Source: Bacillota bacterium
GTDB taxonomy: Bacteria > Bacillota > Bacilli > Lactobacillales > Enterococcaceae
Direction: 5' to 3'
Assembly: GCA_023389005.1 (NCBI GenBank)
Contig: JAEWFE010000013.1
Span: 1-9,796 of the forward strand
Length of the DNA: 9,796 nucleotides
Shown: piece by piece, positions 1-4,472 of the stretch
How the letters are laid out: every line of letters begins with the position of its first letter
How positions within the stretch are numbered: position 1 is the stretch's first letter
Position numbers and translations under genes: made by a program
Notes under the pieces: generated by a model
What the model was told of the DNA's origin: nothing
Databases searched by the model: none
Seen by the model: the letters and a program-made list of their open reading frames with translations, nothing else

Positions 1-211
1 CTAAAAATTCTTCGCTCGTGCCATTTTGATAACTCATCGCAGTATCAAAAAAATTAATTCCTAGTCCTTGAGCCTCATGAATTAAGCGCGCAGAAGTTGG
101 ATAATCCACCGTCCAGGCATGCATCCCGCTATTCGCCTCACCAAATCCCATACAACCTAAACAAACATCTGACACAAATAAATCGGTCTGCCCAAACTGT
201 CTTTTTTCCAT
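1..211 (-). CDS. Aldo/keto reductase, N-terminal part (cut by window edge)
   Basis: Only the first 70 residues are present; the rest lies left of the window. The start is ATG at 211, preceded by GAGGG about 8 bases upstream. The peptide begins MEKRQFGQTDLFVSDVCLG and contains GINFFDTA (about residues 50-57). That is the N-terminal signature of aldo/keto reductases, carrying the catalytic Asp, followed by a Tyr and then GTSEEFL, where the family has YGxGxSEE. The length of the loop between beta-1 and GINFFDTA, with HAWTVDY, resembles the YajO-like branch. Members are cytosolic NADPH-dependent carbonyl reductases; the substrate cannot be told. The TetR gene upstream on the same strand could be its regulator, by position only. 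It is host flank, not part of the mobile unit. Confidence 0.9.
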   Translation of the reverse strand, partial: MEKRQFGQTDLFVSDVCLGCMGFGEANSGMHAWTVDYPTSARLIHEAQGLGINFFDTAMSYQNGTSEEFL

Positions 212-243
212 CGCTTTTCCCTCGCTTTGTCTTTGATAGCTTT

Positions 244-249
244 AGTATA
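244..249 (-). promoter_or_regulatory. Possible -10 box of the aldo/keto reductase gene
   Basis: TATACT on the minus strand lies 33 bases upstream of the reductase start. No good -35 is seen at 16-18 bases, so this is a weak call. The TetR protein encoded upstream could bind here, but no clear palindrome is visible. Confidence 0.25.
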
Positions 250-322
250 ACGCAAGAAAAGTGCAAAGATAATAGACAATTTCACGGAAAAATCAAGTTT
301 TGGACATTTAAGCAATCCGCCT

Positions 323-351
323 GGGAAAGTCTTTACTTCTTGGACTTTCCC
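323..351. repeat. Perfect 9-bp inverted repeat
   Basis: GGGAAAGTC (323-331) and GACTTTCCC (343-351) are separated by 11 bases. There is no T-run on either side, so it is not a canonical terminator. It lies in the 330-base gap between the TetR gene and the reductase, beside the larger inverted repeat at 380-504. Confidence 0.6.
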
Positions 352-379
352 GACGTTCTGGACAAACCTTATCCTTCTC

Positions 380-504
380 GGTATCAATCAACTAAATACT
401 CGGAAAATTCACCCTCCTGCTTAAGAAAATCTCCTTTCATCCGATTTTCTTAGCAGAAGGTAACACATGAATTTTCTCGTATTTGACCAAGTTGATTGAT
501 AACC
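380..504. repeat. Long imperfect inverted repeat (about 50-60 nt arms)
   Basis: The left arm (about 380-431) and right arm (about 441-504) are imperfect reverse complements. Both carry ATCAATCAACT next to AAATAC, then GAAAATTCA, then CTGCT next to AAGAAAATC, read in opposite directions around a central spacer of about 9 bases. The arms differ by a few small gaps. An RNA from the minus strand would fold into a long hairpin between the TetR and reductase genes. There is no U-tract, so it is not a simple terminator. It could be a REP/MITE-like intergenic element or a processing site between the two genes. Confidence 0.7.
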
Positions 505-542
505 TTTTGCTTGTAGCTGTTCGACCCTTCTCACGACCTTTT

Positions 543-1094
543 TTAATACGGCTCTGGTTTGTTGTGTTTTTCAAAGAGGGGGTTGAGGCTGGCTTTGCGG
601 GTGTTGACGATGCTTTCGACAATTTCTTGGTAGTCGTAAGTGCCGGCTTCTATCCATTCTAGTGTTAGATGGGTGCAAGCGTGGGCATGGTATTGGCAAG
701 CCAGCAGTACTTCGGTTGGGAGCGGACCTTTAAACAATAATTGGTACCAAGCTAAGTCAAAATTATAGCAGTGATAAAAGATATATTCCTGCAAATTATT
801 TTGATCTTTGAACCGGCAAGCTTGCTTCATAAATTTTCGATGATTTTGCATGTTTTGATAAGCGACTAACATATTCGCCGTAAAATCAAAATCTGCAGAC
901 AAGTGATCGAAATTTGGGATAATCATATGCTTGTATACATATTGAATAAGCTCATATTTATCGGCAAAATGATTATAAAAAGTTTGACGACTAAAACCAG
1001 CCTTCTTTAAAATATCAGAAATTGTAATTTTATCTAAATCTTTTGTTTTATTTAATGCAAGTAAGCTTTCTCCAAAAATTGTTTTTGTATCCAT
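543..1094 (-). CDS. TetR/AcrR-family transcriptional regulator
   Basis: The 183-aa product starts at the ATG at 1094, which has GAGAGG nine bases upstream. The ATG at 1103 directly abuts that ribosome site and is less likely. The N-terminal helix-turn-helix is clear: KITISDILKKAGFSRQTFYN (about residues 22-41) followed by HFADKYEL, the TetR signature. The remaining 130 residues are the helical ligand-binding and dimer domain, rich in aromatic residues and His/Cys (HAHACTHLTLEW), resembling the TetR_C branch found with DhaS-like regulators. It is a cytosolic repressor whose ligand is unknown. It lies upstream of the aldo/keto reductase on the same strand with about 330 bases between, so local regulation is plausible but inferred. 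It is a host gene. Confidence 0.9.
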   Translation of the reverse strand: MDTKTIFGESLLALNKTKDLDKITISDILKKAGFSRQTFYNHFADKYELIQYVYKHMIIPNFDHLSADFDFTANMLVAYQNMQNHRKFMKQACRFKDQNNLQEYIFYHCYNFDLAWYQLLFKGPLPTEVLLACQYHAHACTHLTLEWIEAGTYDYQEIVESIVNTRKASLNPLFEKHNKPEPY

Positions 1095-1129
1095 ATTCTC
1101 CATCCTCTCATAACCTATACTTTGACTTC

Positions 1130-1138
1130 ATTATAACA
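1130..1138 (-). promoter_or_regulatory. Extended -10 promoter of the TetR-family gene
   Basis: On the minus strand TGTTATAAT (the TGnTATAAT form) lies 35 bases upstream of the TetR start at 1094. No convincing -35 is seen, as is usual for extended -10 promoters. Confidence 0.5.
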
Positions 1139-1144
1139 TGACAA

Positions 1145-1170
1145 AGAGAGACAGATTGGACTGCCTCTCT
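1145..1170 (-). terminator. Hairpin after the DUF2922 gene, probable weak terminator
   Basis: AGAGAGGCAG pairs with CTGTCTCTCT on the minus strand (10 bp with one G-T pair and a 6-base loop), seven bases past the DUF2922 stop. The following tract is only TTTG, so termination may be inefficient. It separates the DUF1659/DUF2922 pair from the TetR gene. Confidence 0.5.
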
Positions 1171-1176
1171 AAAAAA

Positions 1177-1401
1177 TTATTTATCGACACTAAATAATGG
1201 TGTTTCGATCGTTTCTACGTAGCGCGCACCGGCAACTTTGGCGTATAAACCGTACTCATCTTTATGGAAAATGCCAAGTCCAGCCATTTCATTCATTGCT
1301 TGGCGTACCACATCCGCTTCTAAATTTTCCGCAAAGACTTTAGGTGTGATGCTTGTTTTTTTGCCATTTTCATTTTCAAAAGTTAGGTATAATTTTTTCA
1401 T
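1177..1401 (-). CDS. DUF2922-family small protein
   Basis: The 74-aa product begins MKKLYLTFENENGKKTSIT. The start is ATG at 1401, with GGAGG eight bases upstream; the upstream in-frame ATG at 1416 has no such site. The pattern of a beta-rich start (KLYLTFENENGK), then a helix with VVRQAMNEM and a closing ARYVETIETPLF is that of the DUF2922 family, widespread in Firmicutes and of unknown function. No signal peptide or membrane segment is seen. It follows the DUF1659 gene by 39 bases on the same strand; this pair is a recurrent arrangement in Firmicutes, so it probably forms one operon. It is host flank. Confidence 0.85.
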   Translation of the reverse strand: MKKLYLTFENENGKKTSITPKVFAENLEADVVRQAMNEMAGLGIFHKDEYGLYAKVAGARYVETIETPLFSVDK

Positions 1402-1440
1402 GTTTGATTCCTCCAATATTTCTTATATTCTAAGCCATTT

Positions 1441-1650
1441 TTATTTGGCGATAATCTTACGTTGCGTGGTTTCGATGATGCTGACAACTTCGCTATTTGC
1501 TGGGGCTAATTTCACCAAAGCTTGGGCAAATTGTTGGGCTTTTGTTTCATCATAAGTTTCCACGACATTTGGAAAAGTTTGGCTAATAGCCTTTTCTTGG
1601 TTAGGATCATTCACTAAAATAGTTAGTTTGTTGTTGATAAATTCTTTCAT
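1441..1650 (-). CDS. DUF1659-family small protein
   Basis: The 69-aa product begins MKEFINNKLTILVNDPNQEK and ends with SEVVSIIETTQRKIIAK. The ATG at 1650 has AAAGGATG seven bases upstream. Length, composition and its place just ahead of a DUF2922 gene match the DUF1659 family (function unknown). It is the last recognisable host gene before the repeat-rich junction and the mobile unit, so the island may be inserted upstream of it. If so, its native promoter may have been displaced or re-formed at 1660-1760; no consensus promoter is seen there. Confidence 0.8.
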   Translation of the reverse strand: MKEFINNKLTILVNDPNQEKAISQTFPNVVETYDETKAQQFAQALVKLAPANSEVVSIIETTQRKIIAK

Positions 1651-1817
1651 GTTTCTTCATCCTTTGCTTGTTTATTGAGTAATTCATACGTATGTCTTAC
1701 ATCTTTTATGTTTTTAACTAACAAGCATAAATAAACAAACACAAGCAAATCCATGATACAAGCGCATTTCTATGATTTTTAAATAAATAAACACAAATAC
1801 AATATAATAGGCTTTTG

Positions 1818-1853
1818 GTTCAAAATGATGTTCAAAAAGTGGTTCAAAAAAAT
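1818..1853. repeat. 12-bp tandem repeat, three copies (GTTCAAAA core)
   Basis: GTTCAAAA starts at 1818, 1830 and 1842, an exact period of 12 bases; the last four bases of the unit vary. Even spacing of a conserved octamer suggests a protein-binding array. It is not a tRNA T-arm, despite GGTTCAAA, since no stem flanks it. Confidence 0.65.
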
Positions 1854-1885
1854 AATTATCGGGCGTATACAAGAAAGAAGTTGAA

Positions 1886-1894
1886 TGATATAAT
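1886..1894 (+). promoter_or_regulatory. Extended -10 promoter for a short plus-strand RNA
   Basis: TGATATAAT matches TGnTATAAT. TATACA lies 17 bases upstream of the hexamer as a 4-of-6 -35. The 12-mer ATGATATAATAG around it recurs exactly at 2612-2623 in front of another short unit. Confidence 0.55.
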
Positions 1895-1900
1895 AGATTT

Positions 1901-1960
1901 GTCTTTTAAATCTTGGTTCTTTTGAGTTTTGGAACGTGTCTATATGATGCGTTCTTTTTT
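1901..1960 (+). ncRNA. Candidate small RNA 1 (promoter to terminator, about 60 nt)
   Basis: The span runs from the expected start just after the extended -10 at 1886-1894 to a hairpin with a T7 tract. The stem pairs GAACGTGTC (1932-1940) with GATGCGTTC (1946-1954) using two G-T pairs and a 5-base loop, followed immediately by TTTTTTT. There is no ribosome site or useful reading frame in it. It is transcribed against the leftward island genes. The boundaries are predicted, not observed. Confidence 0.45.
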
Positions 1961-1961
1961 T
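1932..1961 (+). terminator. Rho-independent terminator of small RNA 1
   Basis: A 9-bp stem GAACGTGTC/GATGCGTTC with loop TATAT is followed by seven T. This is a textbook plus-strand intrinsic terminator. Confidence 0.7.
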
Positions 1962-2098
1962 ATGCTCTCAGATACACAATAAAACACGTTTCTAGGCTGT
2001 TGAGTGCTTAGGGGTATAAATATATTGTCTAGCTATTTGAATGCTCTTAGATAAACAAATACAAAGGAATTTAAAGCAAATAAACACATTTACAATTA

Positions 2099-2130
2099 AA
2101 GGGCTAGCCTATGAATTGGCTAACCCTTTT
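2099..2130. terminator. Terminator hairpin at the end of the ArpU-like gene
   Basis: AAAGGGCTAGCC and GGCTAACCCTTT form a 12-bp stem with one mismatch around an 8-base loop. The plus strand continues with TTTTTATATT and the minus strand with TTTAATT. The stop codon of the last island gene (2120-2122) sits inside the stem. It is probably bidirectional, closing the leftward operon. Confidence 0.65.
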
Positions 2131-2594
2131 TATATTCCAAAATATCTAATTCATTGCAAAATTGAATTACCGCACTTCTTAATTCGCTTCTAACAAGACT
2201 TTCAGCCATGCAACACCTTTCCGCTGTCACGTACTCTGTATAATTCTTGATAAGTCTATCAATAAATATCTTTTTTCTTCTTTGCGTTCGCTCCTCTGAA
2301 AATGCGATTTGAATAGCTGAATAGCCTTTGATGTATAAGTCGTTTAGTTCTAAAAATTCTTTTTTTTGCCTGCTCGTTGTATATAAGAATGTCCTCTGCT
2401 TCTCGTGATATTCTTCCACTTGTTGTTGGCACGATTGAAAGCGTGGCGGTCGTTTTTGGCTCTCGTGGTTGCCCTACTCGTTCCCTAGCTTTAAAATAAG
2501 CATTCAGAAATATTTCTAGGTTGTCCTTAGTCCGCTTGTAGTCTATTTGTTTTTCATCAACTTGCTTGTATTTCTCAATGTCAAATTTCGCCAT
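2120..2594 (-). pseudogene. ArpU-like late transcription regulator, frameshifted at an A8 run
   Basis: Two overlapping frames together make one protein. Frame 1 starts at ATG 2594, with AGGGG seven bases upstream, and reads MAKFDIEKYKQVDEK through KTTATLSIVPTTSG to EDILIYNEQAKK. There it meets eight A (plus-strand T8 at 2360-2367) and enters a wrong frame ending at 2259. The other frame continues EFLELNDLYIKGYSAIQIAF (helix-turn-helix-like) to the stop at 2120. Seven A instead of eight would give an intact 157-aa product. The layout, with a basic helical start, a TATxS-type linker and a C-terminal sigma-region-4-like segment, resembles the phage ArpU family, which controls late genes; family assignment is from pattern only. 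True decay, slippage at A8 and sequencing error cannot be told apart. It is the last gene of the leftward operon. Confidence 0.7.
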
Positions 2595-2612
2595 TTTACC
2601 GCCCCTTTTTTA

Positions 2613-2621
2613 TGATATAAT
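2613..2621 (+). promoter_or_regulatory. Extended -10 promoter for a second short plus-strand RNA
   Basis: TGATATAAT sits inside ATGATATAATAG, identical to the copy at 1885-1896. No good -35 is seen. It lies just upstream of the ArpU-like gene but points away from it. Confidence 0.5.
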
Positions 2622-2627
2622 AGTCTT

Positions 2628-2703
2628 GTCGAATATTTTCGTAGTCGGAAATCTGGCTTTTTATTTTCGTTAGCCCTAGCATATCACTAGGGCTATTTGT
2701 TTT
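2628..2703 (+). ncRNA. Candidate small RNA 2 (promoter to terminator, about 75 nt)
   Basis: It begins just after the extended -10 at 2613-2621 and ends at a perfect terminator hairpin. It contains a small CGAA/TTCG hairpin (2630-2641) near its 5' end. No reading frame with a ribosome site is seen. It shares its promoter 12-mer with small RNA 1, and both oppose the leftward operon. Ends are predicted from promoter and terminator only. Confidence 0.45.
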
Positions 2704-2705
2704 GT
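2671..2705 (+). terminator. Rho-independent terminator of small RNA 2
   Basis: TAGCCCTAG (2671-2679) and CTAGGGCTA (2687-2695) form a perfect 9-bp stem with a 7-base loop, followed by TTTGTTTTGT on the plus strand. The minus strand lacks a T-run there. Confidence 0.75.
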
Positions 2706-2730
2706 CTGCGTGTTTAACACTTATAGTTTT

Positions 2731-2905
2731 TTATTCTTCAACTAGCCCGTTTAATTCTTTTAACAATTCTTTTAGATCATCTATAAATGTGTCTAATAAT
2801 TTTCTATCAATATCAAAATTAATTTCGTCTGCTGTTGTATTTGCTCCTTTTAATTTTTAAAAGTAGTATTTTGTAGTAGTTGTAAAGTGATTTATTAGTT
2901 GCCAT
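2731..2905 (-). pseudogene. Small 57-aa gene broken by a one-base shift at an A5 run
   Basis: From ATG 2905, which follows GGTGG and AGGCGG, the frame reads MATNKSLYNYYKILLLK. It then loses its partner frame at CTTTTAAAAATTAAAAGG. The next frame reads LKGANTTADEINFDIDRKLL and LKELLKELNGLVEE to the stop at 2731. Four A instead of five would fuse both into one acidic, helical 57-aa protein. An alternative reading is a shorter 36-aa gene whose ATG was lost: AAAAGGAG is followed six bases later by AAATACAAC, where one added G would make AATGACAAC. Either way no intact frame exists. Family unknown. It lies between the 55-aa gene and the ArpU-like gene in the leftward operon. Confidence 0.55.
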
Positions 2906-2948
2906 CTTCCACCGCCTAGACAATCATAGGCAACACCCCTTTCAAATG

Positions 2949-2992
2949 ACAAGTTTTTACAAGTTTTCAAAATATTAGGTTTTATTAGGTTA
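2949..2992. repeat. Two adjacent 10-bp tandem duplications
   Basis: ACAAGTTTTT and ACAAGTTTTC (2949-2968) are followed four bases later by TATTAGGTTT and TATTAGGTTA (2973-2992). They lie between the 55-aa gene and the broken 57-aa gene; the second pair runs into the stop codon of the 55-aa gene. Function unknown. Confidence 0.5.
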
Positions 2993-3157
2993 CTCTTCCA
3001 GCAATTGCAAAACCTGCATGAGTAACGTTATTTGATTATCTGCAATATATAGCAATTCTTCTTTGTTCGCTCTTTGTTCATCGTATAATGTGGCTCGCTT
3101 CAATTGTTCTGCAAAGTCAAGCGCCTTTGTGAGTTTGTCGCTGATTAGTTCATTCAT
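2990..3157 (-). CDS. Hypothetical 55-aa helical protein
   Basis: The frame starts at ATG 3157, ten bases after GGAGG, and overlaps the last 8 bases of the winged-helix gene, so translation is probably coupled. The peptide begins MNELISDKLTKALDFAEQLK and ends ITLLMQVLQLLEE. It is helical throughout with heptad-like leucines and no membrane segment or signal peptide. An ATG three codons further upstream (3166) abuts the ribosome site and is less likely. The family was not recognised; small proteins of this kind are common in phage early regions. Confidence 0.7.
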   Translation of the reverse strand: MNELISDKLTKALDFAEQLKRATLYDEQRANKEELLYIADNQITLLMQVLQLLEE

Positions 3158-3482
3158 CTTCTGCATTCCTCCATGTTGTAAGGTCGATGGCTTCCAGCGC
3201 TTCTTGTCGCTTAATCATCTCTTTTATTTGGTTAGTAAATGAACGCAAGCCGTCTTGTCGTTCTTCCTCTGTTCTTGGAATGTAGTAGCCTGATTTTCTA
3301 CCATCTACGCCCCTACCGCCTAGAATAGGAACGCCCTTCAAAATTAGGCTATTGATAACTTTCTTTGTTGTCCTTTCTGTAATGCCTGCTGTATTTGCTA
3401 TATGCTCGCATGATGTCGGACGATCTGCATTGTGTGAAATCAATTCAAGTACCCTTGTTTCAATATCGTTTAATTGCTTCAT
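3150..3482 (-). CDS. Winged-helix DNA-binding protein
   Basis: The 110-aa product starts at ATG 3482, eight bases after AAAGGAG. Residues 1-70 form a winged helix: IETRVLELISH, then TSCEHIANTAGITERTTKKV as the helix-turn-helix, then a wing with GRGVDGRKSGYYIPRTEEE. The last 40 residues are a charged helix (FTNQIKEMIKRQEALEAI), perhaps for oligomers. Proteins of this form are frequent in phages and satellites of Gram-positive bacteria as replication accessory or regulatory proteins; the exact role is not known. The 55-aa gene overlaps its end. It follows a 200-base GC-rich gap, so it may have its own transcription or packaging-related context. Confidence 0.8.
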   Translation of the reverse strand: MKQLNDIETRVLELISHNADRPTSCEHIANTAGITERTTKKVINSLILKGVPILGGRGVDGRKSGYYIPRTEEERQDGLRSFTNQIKEMIKRQEALEAIDLTTWRNAEDE

Positions 3483-3684
3483 CGCGTTGACTCCTTTCGA
3501 AAAAAATCATCAGAAAAATTCGGCGCACTTGGAAAAGGGGGGACTCGCTCGGTTCTCTGCCTTTTGTTTTTTGTTTTTATGAGTGGGGGGGCTCGTGCAT
3601 AGTGTTTTACCTATTTCTTTTCAGTTGACCCCTCCCATCGGTTCCGATAAATAAATCGCTTGCTCTTTTTCCTAAACACGGGGG
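3483..3684. other. Intergenic stretch with G-runs; possible packaging (cos-like) region
   Basis: This gap has G6 (3537-3542) and G7 (3585-3591) runs, the GC-rich patch CGGCGCACTT near 3521, and a 5-bp dyad ATCGG-TT-CCGAT (3637-3648). The composition differs sharply from the AT-rich neighbours. A minus-strand frame with KHYARAPP and SAPNFSDDFF is open but has no start codon and ends in the ATGA of the winged-helix gene. A short MHEPP frame from ATG 3600 breaks at the seven-base run. GC-rich islets like this occur at phage cos sites next to packaging genes; nothing here proves that. It may equally be the remnant of a small gene. Confidence 0.3.
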
Positions 3685-4092
3685 CTATATCATCAAAGCG
3701 CACCTTTTAACGTGCATAATATTTAAATCTTCTTTATAGCATTTTAAAAAGCCTTTACTGTCTGCTAATTCATCGGCTACAAGGTCAATAGTGGTCAAAT
3801 AGTCTTGTGTGTCTATGATGTTTAAGTCGCTGAATGCTCCTGTCTTTTGCTCTAAATCATTAATGATATTACTGATAAACCTTTTGTCACTTGTGCCGAA
3901 TACTTCTGCGACTCCCTCAGCTATCCACCTTACGCGCTCGTTTATTTCTTCTTGTAATTGCTGTTTTAAATCTTCTTCATCTATCGGTATACTTGCCTTA
4001 ATTACCATTTCGTTATGAGTCATCGCATACTTCAATCTGAAGGTGTCAATAATAAATTCCGCGATGAGTTCACTAACATTCTTTATTGCCAT
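3685..4092 (-). CDS. Hypothetical 135-aa protein beside the origin
   Basis: The start is ATG 4092, eight bases after AAAAGGAG. The peptide begins MAIKNVSELIAEFIIDTFRL and is acidic and largely helical (LKQQLQEEINERVRWIAEGV; ISNIINDLEQK). There is no membrane segment and no recognised motif. It is the first gene past the iteron origin in the leftward operon, which leaves a replication, copy-control or helper-interference role open, but that is only position. Its stop sits at the edge of ATATCATCAAAGCG (3687-3700), a 14-mer repeated exactly at 4240-4253 in the origin. Confidence 0.7.
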   Translation of the reverse strand: MAIKNVSELIAEFIIDTFRLKYAMTHNEMVIKASIPIDEEDLKQQLQEEINERVRWIAEGVAEVFGTSDKRFISNIINDLEQKTGAFSDLNIIDTQDYLTTIDLVADELADSKGFLKCYKEDLNIMHVKRCALMI

Positions 4093-4289
4093 CTTGAAAA
4101 CTCCTTTTCTATCTTGGTTTTTAGATTTGTTATATTAATTTTTGTAAAATACCCCATTTGTAACTTAAAACGGGCATTTTGTAACTCTTTTGTAAGTTTT
4201 TAACCTGAAAACACATTACACGTTTAACCCATGCGCCCCATATCATCAAAGCGTTATGTAACCTTTGTAAGCTGAATTTTTACCTATAC

Positions 4290-4345
4290 TCACTATTTTT
4301 CTTTTTCTATTTTTATATATTGTTATTTTGTTTATTTTTATTCTA
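4290..4345. other. T-rich DNA-unwinding element of the origin
   Basis: Nearly all bases are A or T with a strong T bias on the plus strand, centred between the inverted double iterons. This is where the helicase would be expected to open the duplex. Confidence 0.6.
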
Positions 4346-4412
4346 AAGGTATTAATAAAACTACTTACAAAGGTTACAAAGCGACTAAACCACTTGTGGC
4401 TCAAGGGCTTGA

Positions 4413-4456
4413 GTTGTAAGGTGTTTAGTATTTTTAGCTTACAAACGCCTTACAAC
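4413..4456. repeat. 14-bp inverted repeat made of iterons
   Basis: GTTGTAAGGTGTTT (4413-4426) and AAACGCCTTACAAC (4443-4456) are reverse complements with one mismatch. It lies just past the helicase stop codon, so in the transcript it would fold into a hairpin and might also slow transcription into the origin. Confidence 0.65.
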
Positions 4457-4472
4457 TACCTACATTTTTAAG

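Larger units (their letters stand above)
1731..2095. repeat. Four degenerate direct repeats, AAATAAACAmAaATACAA-like
   Basis: The copies begin near 1731 (ATAAACAAACACAAG), 1785 (AAATAAACACAAATACAA), 2051 (ATAAACAAATACAA) and 2078 (AAATAAACACATTTACAA). Starts are 54 bases apart in the left pair and 27 in the right pair. They all point the same way and bracket the other signals of the junction. Candidates are integrase arm sites or a secondary iteron set; low sequence complexity means chance contributes. Confidence 0.45.
1651..2098. other. Gene-free, repeat-rich junction between host genes and island
   Basis: No protein gene with a ribosome site is seen in this AT-rich stretch of about 450 bases. 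It holds four degenerate copies of an AAATAAACAmAaATACAA-type repeat, a threefold 12-bp tandem repeat, and a short plus-strand promoter-terminator unit, each listed separately. It also holds a palindrome, CATACGTATG, at 1686-1695. The position between the DUF1659 gene and the last island gene makes it the best place for an attachment site, but the core cannot be defined because the other end of the island is outside the window. Confidence 0.5.
4142..4456. other. Replication origin: iterons flanking a T-rich unwinding region
   Basis: This gap without a coding region has ten or more copies of TTGTAA on one strand or the other. Forward copies are at 4142, 4158, 4179, 4190, 4265 and 4414; reverse copies (TTACAA) are at 4365, 4374, 4439 and 4450. 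The strongest form is TGTAACCTTTGTAAG, present at 4257-4271 and as its reverse complement at 4364-4378. Between these lies a 60-base T-rich tract (about 4290-4345) with almost no G or C. Two palindromes (CCAC-TT-GTGG at 4390, CTCAAG-GG-CTTGAG at 4400) and an inverted repeat of iterons (4413-4426 with 4443-4456) follow. Iterons on both sides of an AT-rich region directly downstream of a primase-helicase pair match the origin design known from staphylococcal islands. Confidence 0.8.

Noticed and set aside
157..387. 76-aa minus-strand open frame
   Set aside because: It overlaps the start of the aldo/keto reductase in another frame and covers the hairpin spacer; no ribosome site.
97..453. 118-aa plus-strand open frame
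   Set aside because: It runs opposite the reductase start and across the inverted repeats, has no ribosome site and reads as low-quality sequence.
437..622. 61-aa minus-strand open frame
   Set aside because: It overlaps the end of the TetR gene and one arm of the inverted repeat; composition is basic and non-globular.
1818..1850. tRNA T-arm-like GGTTCAAA
   Set aside because: No acceptor, D or anticodon stem around it; it is part of a 12-base tandem array.
2720..2992. CRISPR-like array from the decamer repeats
   Set aside because: Repeats are tandem 10-mers in two copies only, without spacers.
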